Part shown: positions 1 to 5,428 of the stretch, piece by piece
Layout: each line of letters starts with the position of its first letter
Position numbering within the stretch: the first letter of the stretch is position 1
DNA from: an uncultured Eubacteriales bacterium
Lineage (GTDB): Bacteria > Bacillota > Clostridia > Oscillospirales > CAG-272
DNA: 5,806 nucleotides
NCBI GenBank assembly: GCA_900556615.1
Contig: USPP01000122.1
Coordinates: 1-5,806 of the forward strand
Direction of reading: 5' to 3'
Notes under the pieces: model-generated
What the model was told of the DNA's origin: nothing
What the model saw: the letters and a program-made list of their open reading frames with translations, nothing else
Database searches by the model: none
Program-made: the position numbers and the translations under genes

Positions 1-221
1 GAGACGAGCTTCCGATCCCCGAAAAAGCTAAGCTTGACGGAGAATACGCAGCAAAAATCGGCTTTATTACCGATCTGCGCTGTATCATCGGAACCTTTTC
101 TGCGGTTTTCAGTCATAAAGGAGTAGTTGAGGGTGGAACGGGAGCTATGATAAAGGAAGAACAAACCGTTTCGACTTCCGATACGCCGGTCAAAACAGAT
201 AAAGGACTCGTCTCAAAATGA
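1..221 (+). CDS. Undecaprenyl-phosphate sugar phosphotransferase, C-terminal end (partial)
   Basis: Only the last 72 residues are present; the reading frame begins with the codon at base 3, is open at the left edge and ends in TGA at 219-221. The visible part has the pattern typical of the C-terminus of the bacterial sugar transferase family (PF02397; PglC, WcaJ and TuaA relatives): an acidic start (DELPIPEKAKLDGEYA), then a hydrophobic segment (FITDLRCIIGTFSAVF), then KGVVEGGTGAM and a polar tail. In characterised relatives this enzyme moves a sugar phosphate from a UDP-sugar to undecaprenyl phosphate at the cytoplasmic membrane, which is the first step of lipid-linked glycan assembly. The catalytic part lies upstream and cannot be inspected, so size, subtype and sugar are unknown. 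Its stop overlaps the start of the next glycosyltransferase in ATGA, which suggests coupled translation. The family call rests on the C-terminal pattern alone. Confidence 0.82.
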   Translation, partial: DELPIPEKAKLDGEYAAKIGFITDLRCIIGTFSAVFSHKGVVEGGTGAMIKEEQTVSTSDTPVKTDKGLVSK

Positions 222-1300
222 AATTTCTGATCATTACCAACCACTCCTATATGCTTTGGCAGTTCCGCCGAGAGCTTATCACAGAGCTTCTGAAGAAAGG
301 AGAGGTCGTGATATCCTCTCCTTTCTGCGGCAGAGAAGATGAGCTTGCAAGACTCGGCTGCCGTCTGATAAAAACCGAGGTTGACCGCCGCGGAATCAAT
401 CCCCTCACCGATCTTAAGCTATACAAAAAATATAAAAAGCTCATAAAAGCTGAAAATCCCGATACGGTTATAACATACTCAATCAAGCCGAATATCTATG
501 CCGGCTATGCTTGCCGAAAAGGAGGAACAACATACTTTGTCAATGTTCAGGGACTCGGAACCGCTTTTCAAAAAAAGCTTCTCTCCTCTCTTGTCACTAT
601 CCTGTATCGGACGGCACTGAAAAAGGCTAAGGCGGTATTCTTTGAAAACACGGGCAATTTGAATGAATTTATAACAAGAAAAATTATCAGGAAGGAGCAG
701 GCTGTCTTGCTTCCCGGCGCCGGCATTGATACCGATTTTTTCCCGCTCTGTCCTTACCCGGACGAAAACGCCGGCATACGCTTTCTTTTTGTGGGACGAA
801 TCATGAAAGAAAAAGGTGTGGACGAGCTTTTTGCCGTAGCTAAGCGTCTGAGAGCCGAATATGGGGACCGTGTTCATTTTGAACTTGCCGGTTTTTTTGA
901 GGATGAATATGCGGAGCAGGTCAAAAAGCTGACGGACGCGGACATTATTGATTACAAAGGCTTTCTTGAAGAGATACAGCCCCTCTATCATAGCTGTCAC
1001 TGCGTCGTTCTCCCCTCCTATCATGAGGGAATGTCAAATGTTCTTCTTGAGGGCGCAGCAAGCGGAAGAGCGCTCATCACCTCTGATATTCCGGGCTGCA
1101 GAGAAGCCGTGCTCGACGGAAAAAGCGGATTCCTCTGCCCCGCGGCAGACAAGGAGGCGCTTTATACGGCAGTAAAGCGTTTTATCGGACTCTCAACCGC
1201 CGAAAGAGAAGAAATGGGACGTGTCGGAAGAGAGCATATGGGGGACTTTGAGAAAAGCAAAGTGGTTTCAATGACTCTTAATCGTATTCTTGCGGAGTAG
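218..1300 (+). CDS. Glycosyltransferase family 4, PglA-like
   Basis: A 360-residue protein, normal for a GT-B fold GT4 enzyme. The N-terminal domain opens with MKFLIITNHSYMLWQFRREL and carries SIKPNIYAG (about 88-96) and NVQGLGTAF (109-117), which resemble PglA-type enzymes that add the second sugar to a lipid-linked acceptor. The C-terminal domain begins near residue 187 with RFLFVGRIMKEKGVDEL (phosphate-binding GR at 193-194, then K199-G200). The GT4 EX7E signature is intact as E270 and E278 in PSYHEGMSNVLLE. No signal peptide or membrane segment is seen; it should work on the cytoplasmic face of the membrane. The ATG shares ATGA with the stop of the initiating sugar transferase, and an AAAGGA at 201-206 lies 11 bases upstream, a rather long spacing. 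Following an initiating transferase, a role in adding the second sugar is a reasonable inference; the donor sugar is unknown. GT4 membership is secure, the PglA-like subtype less so. Confidence 0.93.
   Translation: MKFLIITNHSYMLWQFRRELITELLKKGEVVISSPFCGREDELARLGCRLIKTEVDRRGINPLTDLKLYKKYKKLIKAENPDTVITYSIKPNIYAGYACRKGGTTYFVNVQGLGTAFQKKLLSSLVTILYRTALKKAKAVFFENTGNLNEFITRKIIRKEQAVLLPGAGIDTDFFPLCPYPDENAGIRFLFVGRIMKEKGVDELFAVAKRLRAEYGDRVHFELAGFFEDEYAEQVKKLTDADIIDYKGFLEEIQPLYHSCHCVVLPSYHEGMSNVLLEGAASGRALITSDIPGCREAVLDGKSGFLCPAADKEALYTAVKRFIGLSTAEREEMGRVGREHMGDFEKSKVVSMTLNRILAE
1294..1297 (+). promoter_or_regulatory. Ribosome binding site for the first GT2 gene
   Basis: GGAG lies inside the last codons of the upstream GT4 gene, 7 bases before the ATG at 1305. 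This supports the ATG at 1305 over the in-frame TTG at 1290, which would add five residues (MRSSG) before a protein that already begins in the normal GT2 way (MAEISIIMGIYN). Confidence 0.7.
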
Positions 1301-1304
1301 CGGT

Positions 1305-2105
1305 ATGGCGGAAATCAGTATTATAATGGGAATCTACAACTGTGAGGAAACACTTCCCGATGCAATCGGAAGCATTCTTTCGCAAACCTATACCGATTGG
1401 GAGCTGATACTGTGCGACGACGGAAGCACAGACGGTACCTTTGCGGCGGCGGAACGCTTTGCCCTCCGATTCCCCGGCAAAATACTTCTCTTAAAAAACG
1501 AAAAAAATCTCGGTCTTAATAAAACGCTTAACAAATGTCTTGAAAAAGCGACCGGAAGCTATATCGCCCGCATGGACGGAGACGATCTTTGTTCTCCCGA
1601 ACGCTTTGAAAAGGAAAGAGCCGTACTGAGAGCAAACGACGGTATCGCCATTGTCAGCACCGCAATGAAGGTTTTCGATGAAAATGGGGAATGGGGCATT
1701 GTAGCGCACCCGGAAAAACCTCAAAAAAAAGATTTTCTTCACGGCTCTCCTTTCTGTCACGCACCTTGCATGATGCGGCGCGAGGCGCTTCTGTCGGTCG
1801 GCGGATACAGCGAGGGCAAAAGGCTTTTGCGCGTGGAGGATTACCATCTTTGGATGAAGCTCTATGCCGCCGGCTACACAGGATATAATATTCCGGAAGC
1901 GCTGTACTCGATGCGCGACGACCGAGCCGCTTACAAGCGTCGAAAATTCCGATTCCGCATCAATGAGGCATATGTAAAATATCTCTGTGTAAAACAGCTT
2001 TGTCTTCCCTTTTACGGCTATTTATATGCCCTGAAGCCGATTGTCGTTGGTCTTTTGCCGGAAAAGCTATATGACAAGCTCCATAAAAACAGGCTGAAAG
2101 GCTGA
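1305..2105 (+). CDS. Glycosyltransferase family 2
   Basis: A 266-residue GT-A fold protein from the ATG at 1305. It begins with the GT2 nucleotide-binding strand (ISIIMGIYN, 4-12), followed by SILSQTYTDWELILCDDGSTDGT in which DDGSTDGT spans 38-45. The metal-binding DXD motif is MDGDD at 90-94. A GG-Y element (VGGYSEG, 165-171) is followed by the usual catalytic-base region at E178-D179 (RVEDYHLWMK). These are the complete motifs of an active single-domain transferase. The C-terminal 70 residues are rich in Lys, Arg and Tyr with a short hydrophobic stretch (FYGYLYALKPIVVGLLP), consistent with peripheral membrane attachment. The gene sits 4 bases after the GT4 stop and 7 bases before the GT32 gene, so it is very probably co-transcribed. 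It would add one sugar to the lipid-linked repeat unit; donor and linkage cannot be told. Confidence 0.93.
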   Translation: MAEISIIMGIYNCEETLPDAIGSILSQTYTDWELILCDDGSTDGTFAAAERFALRFPGKILLLKNEKNLGLNKTLNKCLEKATGSYIARMDGDDLCSPERFEKERAVLRANDGIAIVSTAMKVFDENGEWGIVAHPEKPQKKDFLHGSPFCHAPCMMRREALLSVGGYSEGKRLLRVEDYHLWMKLYAAGYTGYNIPEALYSMRDDRAAYKRRKFRFRINEAYVKYLCVKQLCLPFYGYLYALKPIVVGLLPEKLYDKLHKNRLKG

Positions 2106-2112
2106 TAAGAAA

Positions 2113-2817
2113 ATGATACCTGAAAAAATACACTATTGCTGGTTCGGTCGGGGAGAAAAGCCGAAGCTTGCCGCAAAATGTATTGCAAGCTGGAAAAAAT
2201 TCTGTCCCGAATATGAAATAACCGAGTGGAACGAGGATAATTTTGACGTTTCCTCCTATCCTTATGCGAAATATTGCTATGAAAATAAAAAATGGGCGTT
2301 TTTAAGCGATTTTGTTCGGCTTGCCGTTGTATATCATTACGGGGGGATTTATTTCGATACCGATGTTGAGGTTATAAAGCCGTTTGATTCTCTGCTTGAA
2401 AGCAACGCATTCTTCGGATTTGAAAATAATGAAAATATTGCAACCGGGCTCGGCTTCGGCGCCGAGGAGAAGCATCCTGCGGTTTCCGCCATGCTTGACG
2501 AATATCTTTCCCTTGCCCCCGATACAAACGGGGAATATCCGCTTATCGTTTGCCCGCAGCTCAATACCAAAGCCCTCACTCCTTTCGGCCTTGAAAAAAG
2601 CGGAAAATTGCAGACCGTCTGCGGCGCACTGATTCTGCCGCCGGAATATCTCAATCCTTATGACGATCCCACCGGACGGCTCAGAAAAACGAAAAACACC
2701 TATTCGGTTCATTGGTATTCCAAAAGCTGGATGAGCCGCGGAACGGTTCTGCGTAGTAAGCTGACAAAGCCATTTCACCGTATTTTCGGAAAGGATTGCT
2801 TTAAAAGGATACGATGA
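2113..2817 (+). CDS. Glycosyltransferase family 32 (DXD sugar-binding, capsular polysaccharide type)
   Basis: A 234-residue protein of the usual length for bacterial GT32 enzymes. The diagnostic start IPEKIHYCWFGRGEKP (2-17) is followed by CIASWKKFCPEYEITEWNEDNFD (23-45), then by the core WAFLSDFVRLAVVYHYGGIYFDTDVEV (61-87). In the core the GGIYFDTD segment carries the metal-binding D82 and D84, and D66 and R69 are the conserved residues of the SDxxR element. The C-terminal SVHWYSKSW (198-206) supplies the conserved His-Trp. Relatives are found in capsule clusters and transfer a hexose or N-acetylhexosamine; the exact sugar is not predictable. No strong ribosome binding site is seen (only GAAAGGC at 2096-2102, about 10 bases upstream), and the gene lies 7 bases after the GT2 stop, so translational coupling is likely. 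It is the last gene before the hairpin repeat, whose first copy starts at its stop codon. Confidence 0.93.
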   Translation: MIPEKIHYCWFGRGEKPKLAAKCIASWKKFCPEYEITEWNEDNFDVSSYPYAKYCYENKKWAFLSDFVRLAVVYHYGGIYFDTDVEVIKPFDSLLESNAFFGFENNENIATGLGFGAEEKHPAVSAMLDEYLSLAPDTNGEYPLIVCPQLNTKALTPFGLEKSGKLQTVCGALILPPEYLNPYDDPTGRLRKTKNTYSVHWYSKSWMSRGTVLRSKLTKPFHRIFGKDCFKRIR

Positions 2818-2827
2818 GAGAAGCGCG

Positions 2828-2850
2828 TACTTTCTCTGAGAGAAAGTACC
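2828..2850 (+). other. Perfect palindrome / hairpin 1 of copy A
   Basis: Two 11-base arms, GTACTTTCTCT and AGAGAAAGTAC, are exact reverse complements around a single central G. As RNA this gives a stem of about 8-9 pairs closing a small loop, 10 bases after the GT32 stop. It is not followed by a U run (CCAAAGAGG follows), so it is not a classical intrinsic terminator. It could protect or shape the 3' end of the upstream message, or be a binding site for a dimeric protein. Confidence 0.85.
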
Positions 2851-2955
2851 AAAGAGGCATACAAATACTCCCATCAAAATGCTGTTTCGCCTTCCCATAA
2901 TGATTCCTTTATTATTTTTCTTTCCTTCCTTCTTTTCAAGAAAAAAGCGAGTACA

Positions 2956-2966
2956 GGGCAGAGCCC
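2956..2966 (+). other. GC stem-loop 3 of copy A
   Basis: GGGC-AGA-GCCC makes a 4-pair stem with a three-base loop. The matching element in copy B has one more G on the left and one more C on the right, so pairing is kept although the sequence differs. No U run follows. Confidence 0.7.
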
Positions 2967-3002
2967 GCATTATCCTCATTTAGATAGAACCAGAGATGCG
3001 CG

Positions 3003-3025
3003 TACTTTCTCTGAGAGAAAGTACC
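3003..3025 (+). other. Perfect palindrome / hairpin 1 of copy B
   Basis: Identical to the palindrome of copy A: 11-base arms GTACTTTCTCT and AGAGAAAGTAC around one G. All 23 bases and the flanking GCGC and CCAAAGAGGCATAC are unchanged between copies. Confidence 0.85.
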
Positions 3026-3099
3026 AAAGAGGCATACGAATACTCCCATCAAAATGCTGTTTCGCCTTCCCATAATGTTTCCTTTCTTATTTTTCTTTC

Positions 3100-3122
3100 C
3101 TTCTTTCTTTTCAAGAAAGAAG
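3100..3122 (+). other. Perfect stem-loop 2 of copy B
   Basis: CTTCTTTCTT and AAGAAAGAAG are exact 10-base complementary arms closing a TTC loop. In copy A the same site (2925-2947) has two substitutions (C at 2929, A at 2944) that break two neighbouring pairs, leaving 5 pairs next to the loop and 3 beyond the mismatch. Confidence 0.85.
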
Positions 3123-3131
3123 CGGGGTGCA

Positions 3132-3144
3132 GGGGCAGAGCCCC
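3132..3144 (+). other. GC stem-loop 3 of copy B
   Basis: GGGGC-AGA-GCCCC forms a 5-pair stem with a three-base loop. Two further pairs are possible across a bulged A (GC at 3129-3130 with GC at 3145-3146). An alternative is pairing of GCGGGG (3122-3127) with the same CCCC. It ends 16 bases before the ribosome binding site of the next gene, and there is no U run. Confidence 0.75.
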
Positions 3145-3160
3145 GCGTTATCCCCCTCAC

Positions 3161-3166
3161 AGGAGG
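3161..3166 (+). promoter_or_regulatory. Strong ribosome binding site for the second GT4 gene
   Basis: AGGAGG is a full Shine-Dalgarno sequence 5 bases before the ATG at 3172. It fixes that ATG as the start and argues against the in-frame GTG at 3127, which lies inside repeat copy B and would add 15 residues unlike any GT4 N-terminus. CCTC at 3155-3158 could pair with GAGG at 3163-3166. Confidence 0.88.
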
Positions 3167-3171
3167 TACTC

Positions 3172-4380
3172 ATGAAAAAAGTTCTTGTTGTTTCACACGC
3201 GATGGAAATCGGCGGCGCGGAACGCGCTCTTATCGGACTGCTGTCGGCTTTCGACCTTTCGGAATATGAGGTGGATCTTTTTCTGATGCGACACAGCGGA
3301 GAGCTTATGGGGCTGATACCGGACGGAATAAACCTTCTTCCCGAAAAAAAAGCGTATTCCTGTATGGCTGTTCCGATTAAAAACGTAGTTATGAAATTAC
3401 AATTCAGAGTCGGAATCGGCAGACTGAAGGGAAAGCGCGCGGCGGCGCGCTACGCGAAAGAACACGGAATAAACGGAGGCGCCGTTGCACTGGAATACAG
3501 TCACAAATTCACCGTTCCATGTATGCCGATGATAAGTGATAAGGAATATGACCTCGCAATCAGTTTTCTCACCCCGCACTACTACACAGCGCAAAAGTGC
3601 CGGGCGACAAAGAAAATCGCATGGATTCACACGGATTACTCCTTCATTGATGTTGATACCGAGTCCGAGCTTGTCATGTGGTCGGCTTACGACAAAATCG
3701 CCTCTATTTCTGATGATGTAAGCCGGGCTTTTGTCCGGAAGTTCCCCTCTCTTGAAGAAAAGCTGATACGTATTGATAACATCATTTCTCCCGAAAGTAT
3801 CAGAAAATGCTCCGACGCCACAGATGTTTCGGAAGAAATGGACGGAAAAATCAAGCTTCTTTCCTGCGGCAGATTCTGTGAAGCGAAGAATTTCGACAAT
3901 ATTCCCGACATCTGCCGTCGGCTTGTTGATTTAGGAAACGATATAAAATGGTATCTGATCGGCTTCGGCGGAGACGAGGAGCTGATAAGAGGCAAGATTT
4001 CTGTTTTCGGAGTTGAAAACCGCGTCGTCATTCTCGGAAAGAAATCCGATCCTTATCCGTATATGAAAGCCTGTGATATATATGTTCAGCCCTCGCGCTA
4101 TGAGGGAAAGGCAGTTGCGGTCAGAGAAGCGCAGATCATCGGAAAGCCCGTCGTTATCACTGCTTATGCAACGGCAGAAAGTCAGCTTACAAACGGCTTT
4201 GACGGAATCATCGTTCCTATGGAAAATCAAGGCTGTGCCGAGGGCATCTCCGAGCTGATCCGGGATAAGGAAAAACAAAAGACGCTTTCGGAAAATTGCC
4301 TTTCGACCGACTATTCCAATAAATCAGAAATTAAAAAGGTGTATGATATCATCAATGAATCAATGCGAAGCTCTTTATGA
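3172..4380 (+). CDS. Glycosyltransferase family 4 (WabH/TagE-like group)
   Basis: A 402-residue GT-B fold enzyme. The N-terminus VLVVSHAMEIGGAERALIGLL holds the glycine-rich GGAER loop (14-18), typical of GT4 enzymes of cell-surface glycan clusters. The N-terminal domain continues through YDLAISFLTPHYYTAQKC and IAWIHTDYS (149-157). The C-terminal nucleotide-sugar domain starts with IKLLSCGRFCEAKNFDNIPD (GR at 233-234, K239) and has WYLIGFGGDEELI (260-272) and SDPYPYMKACDIYVQPSRYEG. The EX7E signature is intact as E311 and E319 (EGKAVAVRE). No membrane segment is seen, so it should act in the cytoplasm on the lipid-linked acceptor. It has its own strong ribosome binding site, and its 3' end overlaps the acyltransferase gene by 38 bases. 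It differs clearly from the first GT4 in the window and is not a recent duplicate of it. Family call secure; substrate unknown. Confidence 0.94.
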   Translation: MKKVLVVSHAMEIGGAERALIGLLSAFDLSEYEVDLFLMRHSGELMGLIPDGINLLPEKKAYSCMAVPIKNVVMKLQFRVGIGRLKGKRAAARYAKEHGINGGAVALEYSHKFTVPCMPMISDKEYDLAISFLTPHYYTAQKCRATKKIAWIHTDYSFIDVDTESELVMWSAYDKIASISDDVSRAFVRKFPSLEEKLIRIDNIISPESIRKCSDATDVSEEMDGKIKLLSCGRFCEAKNFDNIPDICRRLVDLGNDIKWYLIGFGGDEELIRGKISVFGVENRVVILGKKSDPYPYMKACDIYVQPSRYEGKAVAVREAQIIGKPVVITAYATAESQLTNGFDGIIVPMENQGCAEGISELIRDKEKQKTLSENCLSTDYSNKSEIKKVYDIINESMRSSL

Positions 4381-5428
4381 ACCGAATAAACAGGACAGTA
4401 CCGCCGCAAAGGGGATGGCTATTCTCGCTATGGCCTTTCTTCATCTTTTTTGCCGTACCGAAAATCTTCCCTACACTCCCTTAGCGGTAATCGGAAAAAC
4501 ACCTCTTATCTATTATTTCGGTCTTTTCGGGGACATCTGTGTTCCTGTCTATTGCTTTATCAGCGGCTATGCGCAATATCTTCTCCGTGAAAAAGAAGGG
4601 AAAAGCTTCTGTAAATCAATCATAAAGCGGCTCGCAAAGTTTTATCTCGGATATCTTGTTGTGCTGATTTTATTCACGCTTATCGGTCTTATGTCCGGCT
4701 CGGAAACCATTCCCGTGTCGTTCGAAAAATTTATCGGCAACTTATTTCTTGCGGGTATGTCTTACAACGGCGCATGGTGGTTTGTCCTTACCTATATTTT
4801 TCTTGTACTGCTATCGCCGCTGCTTACCGGCATCTCAAAGAAAACAAATCCGTTTTTACTCATTTCCGTAAGCGGGGCGGTTTATCTCGCCGCCTATATT
4901 TTCAGGTTTGTTCATGTTATTTCGCTCCCGGGAAAAATTCTTCCCTGGATTTTCACGCAGCTTCTATTAATCGGCACTTCGCAATTCTCATTTATTGCCG
5001 GAATGATATTTTTCCGTTTCAAAATGATCAGCCGAATAAAGGATTTCTGCTTAAGAAAGCATATTCTTATTCCGGTTTGTATAACCGTGCCGATCATCAT
5101 GTTTCTTTCTCACTGCTTGGTTCAGTCCCTGATTATTGCTCCGATAACCGGTATTTCCGTGCTGATCTGCTTTTATATCTGTCCTCTGCCCTCTGTCATA
5201 AAGAAGCTCTTTCTCTTCTTCGGCAAACACTCGACGAATATCTGGCTGACGCATATGTTCTTTTATATGGAACCGTTTGAGGGCTTAGTATTCAAGGCAA
5301 GATACACCATTCCGTCTTTTTTCCTTATGCTCTTATTCTGTATCATGACTTCCTACATTATAAAATCAATTCTCTTTGCAGCCAATAAAATCTTCTCACG
5401 CGGAAAGGAAAAGCCATGCCGGTTATAA
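4343..5428 (+). CDS. Membrane acyltransferase family 3 (probable glycan O-acyltransferase)
   Basis: A 361-residue, strongly hydrophobic protein with about ten predicted membrane segments, matching the AT3 family (PF01757; OatA, OafA and WecH relatives). The first segment carries the family K/R-X10-H motif as K23 and H34 (KGMAILAMAFLH). Other family marks are CFISGY (71-76) at the end of the second segment, GAWWFVLTYIFLVLLSPLL (143-161), and FFGKHSTNIWLTHMFF (292-307) with H304. Such enzymes use an acyl donor, commonly acetyl-CoA, to modify a sugar hydroxyl at the membrane; in this cluster the glycan repeat unit is the likely target. No periplasmic SGNH domain is fused. Start choice is uncertain: ATG 4343 has AAAAAGG only 3 bases upstream, while the in-frame ATG 4355 has no Shine-Dalgarno; both lie inside the preceding gene and keep the first segment whole. 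Translational coupling with the GT4 is likely. The substrate is inferred from context. Confidence 0.92.
   Translation: MISSMNQCEALYEPNKQDSTAAKGMAILAMAFLHLFCRTENLPYTPLAVIGKTPLIYYFGLFGDICVPVYCFISGYAQYLLREKEGKSFCKSIIKRLAKFYLGYLVVLILFTLIGLMSGSETIPVSFEKFIGNLFLAGMSYNGAWWFVLTYIFLVLLSPLLTGISKKTNPFLLISVSGAVYLAAYIFRFVHVISLPGKILPWIFTQLLLIGTSQFSFIAGMIFFRFKMISRIKDFCLRKHILIPVCITVPIIMFLSHCLVQSLIIAPITGISVLICFYICPLPSVIKKLFLFFGKHSTNIWLTHMFFYMEPFEGLVFKARYTIPSFFLMLLFCIMTSYIIKSILFAANKIFSRGKEKPCRL
5404..5409 (+). promoter_or_regulatory. Ribosome binding site for the second GT2 gene
   Basis: AAAGGA lies within the end of the acyltransferase gene, 6 bases before the ATG at 5416, and supports that start. Confidence 0.6.

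Larger units (their letters stand above)
2817..2978 (+). repeat. Hairpin-rich intergenic repeat, copy A
   Basis: This is the upstream unit of a tandem pair with a period of 175 bases. Compared by hand with copy B, bases 2817-2950 align without gaps to 2992-3125 with 7 mismatches (2822, 2863, 2903, 2911, 2929, 2944, 2950); the last part aligns with small indels. In order the unit holds a palindrome (2828-2850), a conserved block (2851-2902), a pyrimidine-rich tract (2903-2936) running into a damaged second stem, and a GC stem with AGA loop (2956-2966), ending near ATCCTCA. The unit starts at the stop of the GT32 gene. No terminal inverted repeats or transposase are seen. The strand is nominal; the true orientation is unknown. 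Confidence 0.9.
2992..3159 (+). repeat. Hairpin-rich intergenic repeat, copy B
   Basis: This is the downstream unit, separated from copy A by about 13 unrelated bases (2979-2991). It carries the same elements in the same order, with a perfect second stem and a longer GC stem than copy A. Its right edge (ATCCCCCTCAC) abuts the ribosome binding site of the next gene. Together the two copies fill the 354-base gap between the GT32 and second GT4 genes. I see no credible sigma-A promoter on the plus strand there; CATAAT occurs at 2896-2901 and 3071-3076 but has no -35 box at a suitable distance. Confidence 0.9.

Noticed and set aside
479..1024. Minus-strand reading frame of 181 residues inside the first GT4 gene
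   Set aside because: It lies wholly opposite a GT4 gene with intact motifs and has no recognisable domain; it is a shadow frame.
2828..2866. Classical intrinsic terminator at the first palindrome
   Set aside because: The stem is not GC-rich and is followed by CCAAAGAGG, not by a U run. The T-rich tract starts more than 50 bases later.
2302..2979. Long minus-strand reading frame (225 residues) across the GT32 gene and repeat copy A
   Set aside because: Most of it is the antisense shadow of the well-supported GT32 gene, and its start lies in the repeat. The translated sequence shows no family pattern.
2879..2983. Plus-strand 34-residue hydrophobic peptide in repeat copy A (start MLFRLPIM), with a similar start at 3054 in copy B
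   Set aside because: It has no ribosome binding site. The hydrophobicity comes from the pyrimidine-rich tract read as Phe and Pro codons, and the two copies diverge in sequence and length after RKKR.
2817..3159. Insertion sequence or CRISPR array in the repeat region
   Set aside because: No transposase, no terminal inverted repeats and only two long units with a short spacer, unlike short CRISPR repeats with regular spacers.
3127..3171. GTG at 3127 as start of the second GT4 gene
   Set aside because: It lies inside the repeat, lacks a ribosome binding site at proper distance, and adds residues unlike GT4 N-termini. The ATG at 3172 has AGGAGG 5 bases upstream.
4774..5280. 168-residue plus-strand reading frame within the acyltransferase gene
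   Set aside because: It is an overlapping frame without a ribosome binding site or recognisable domain, inside a gene with clear AT3 motifs and membrane segments.
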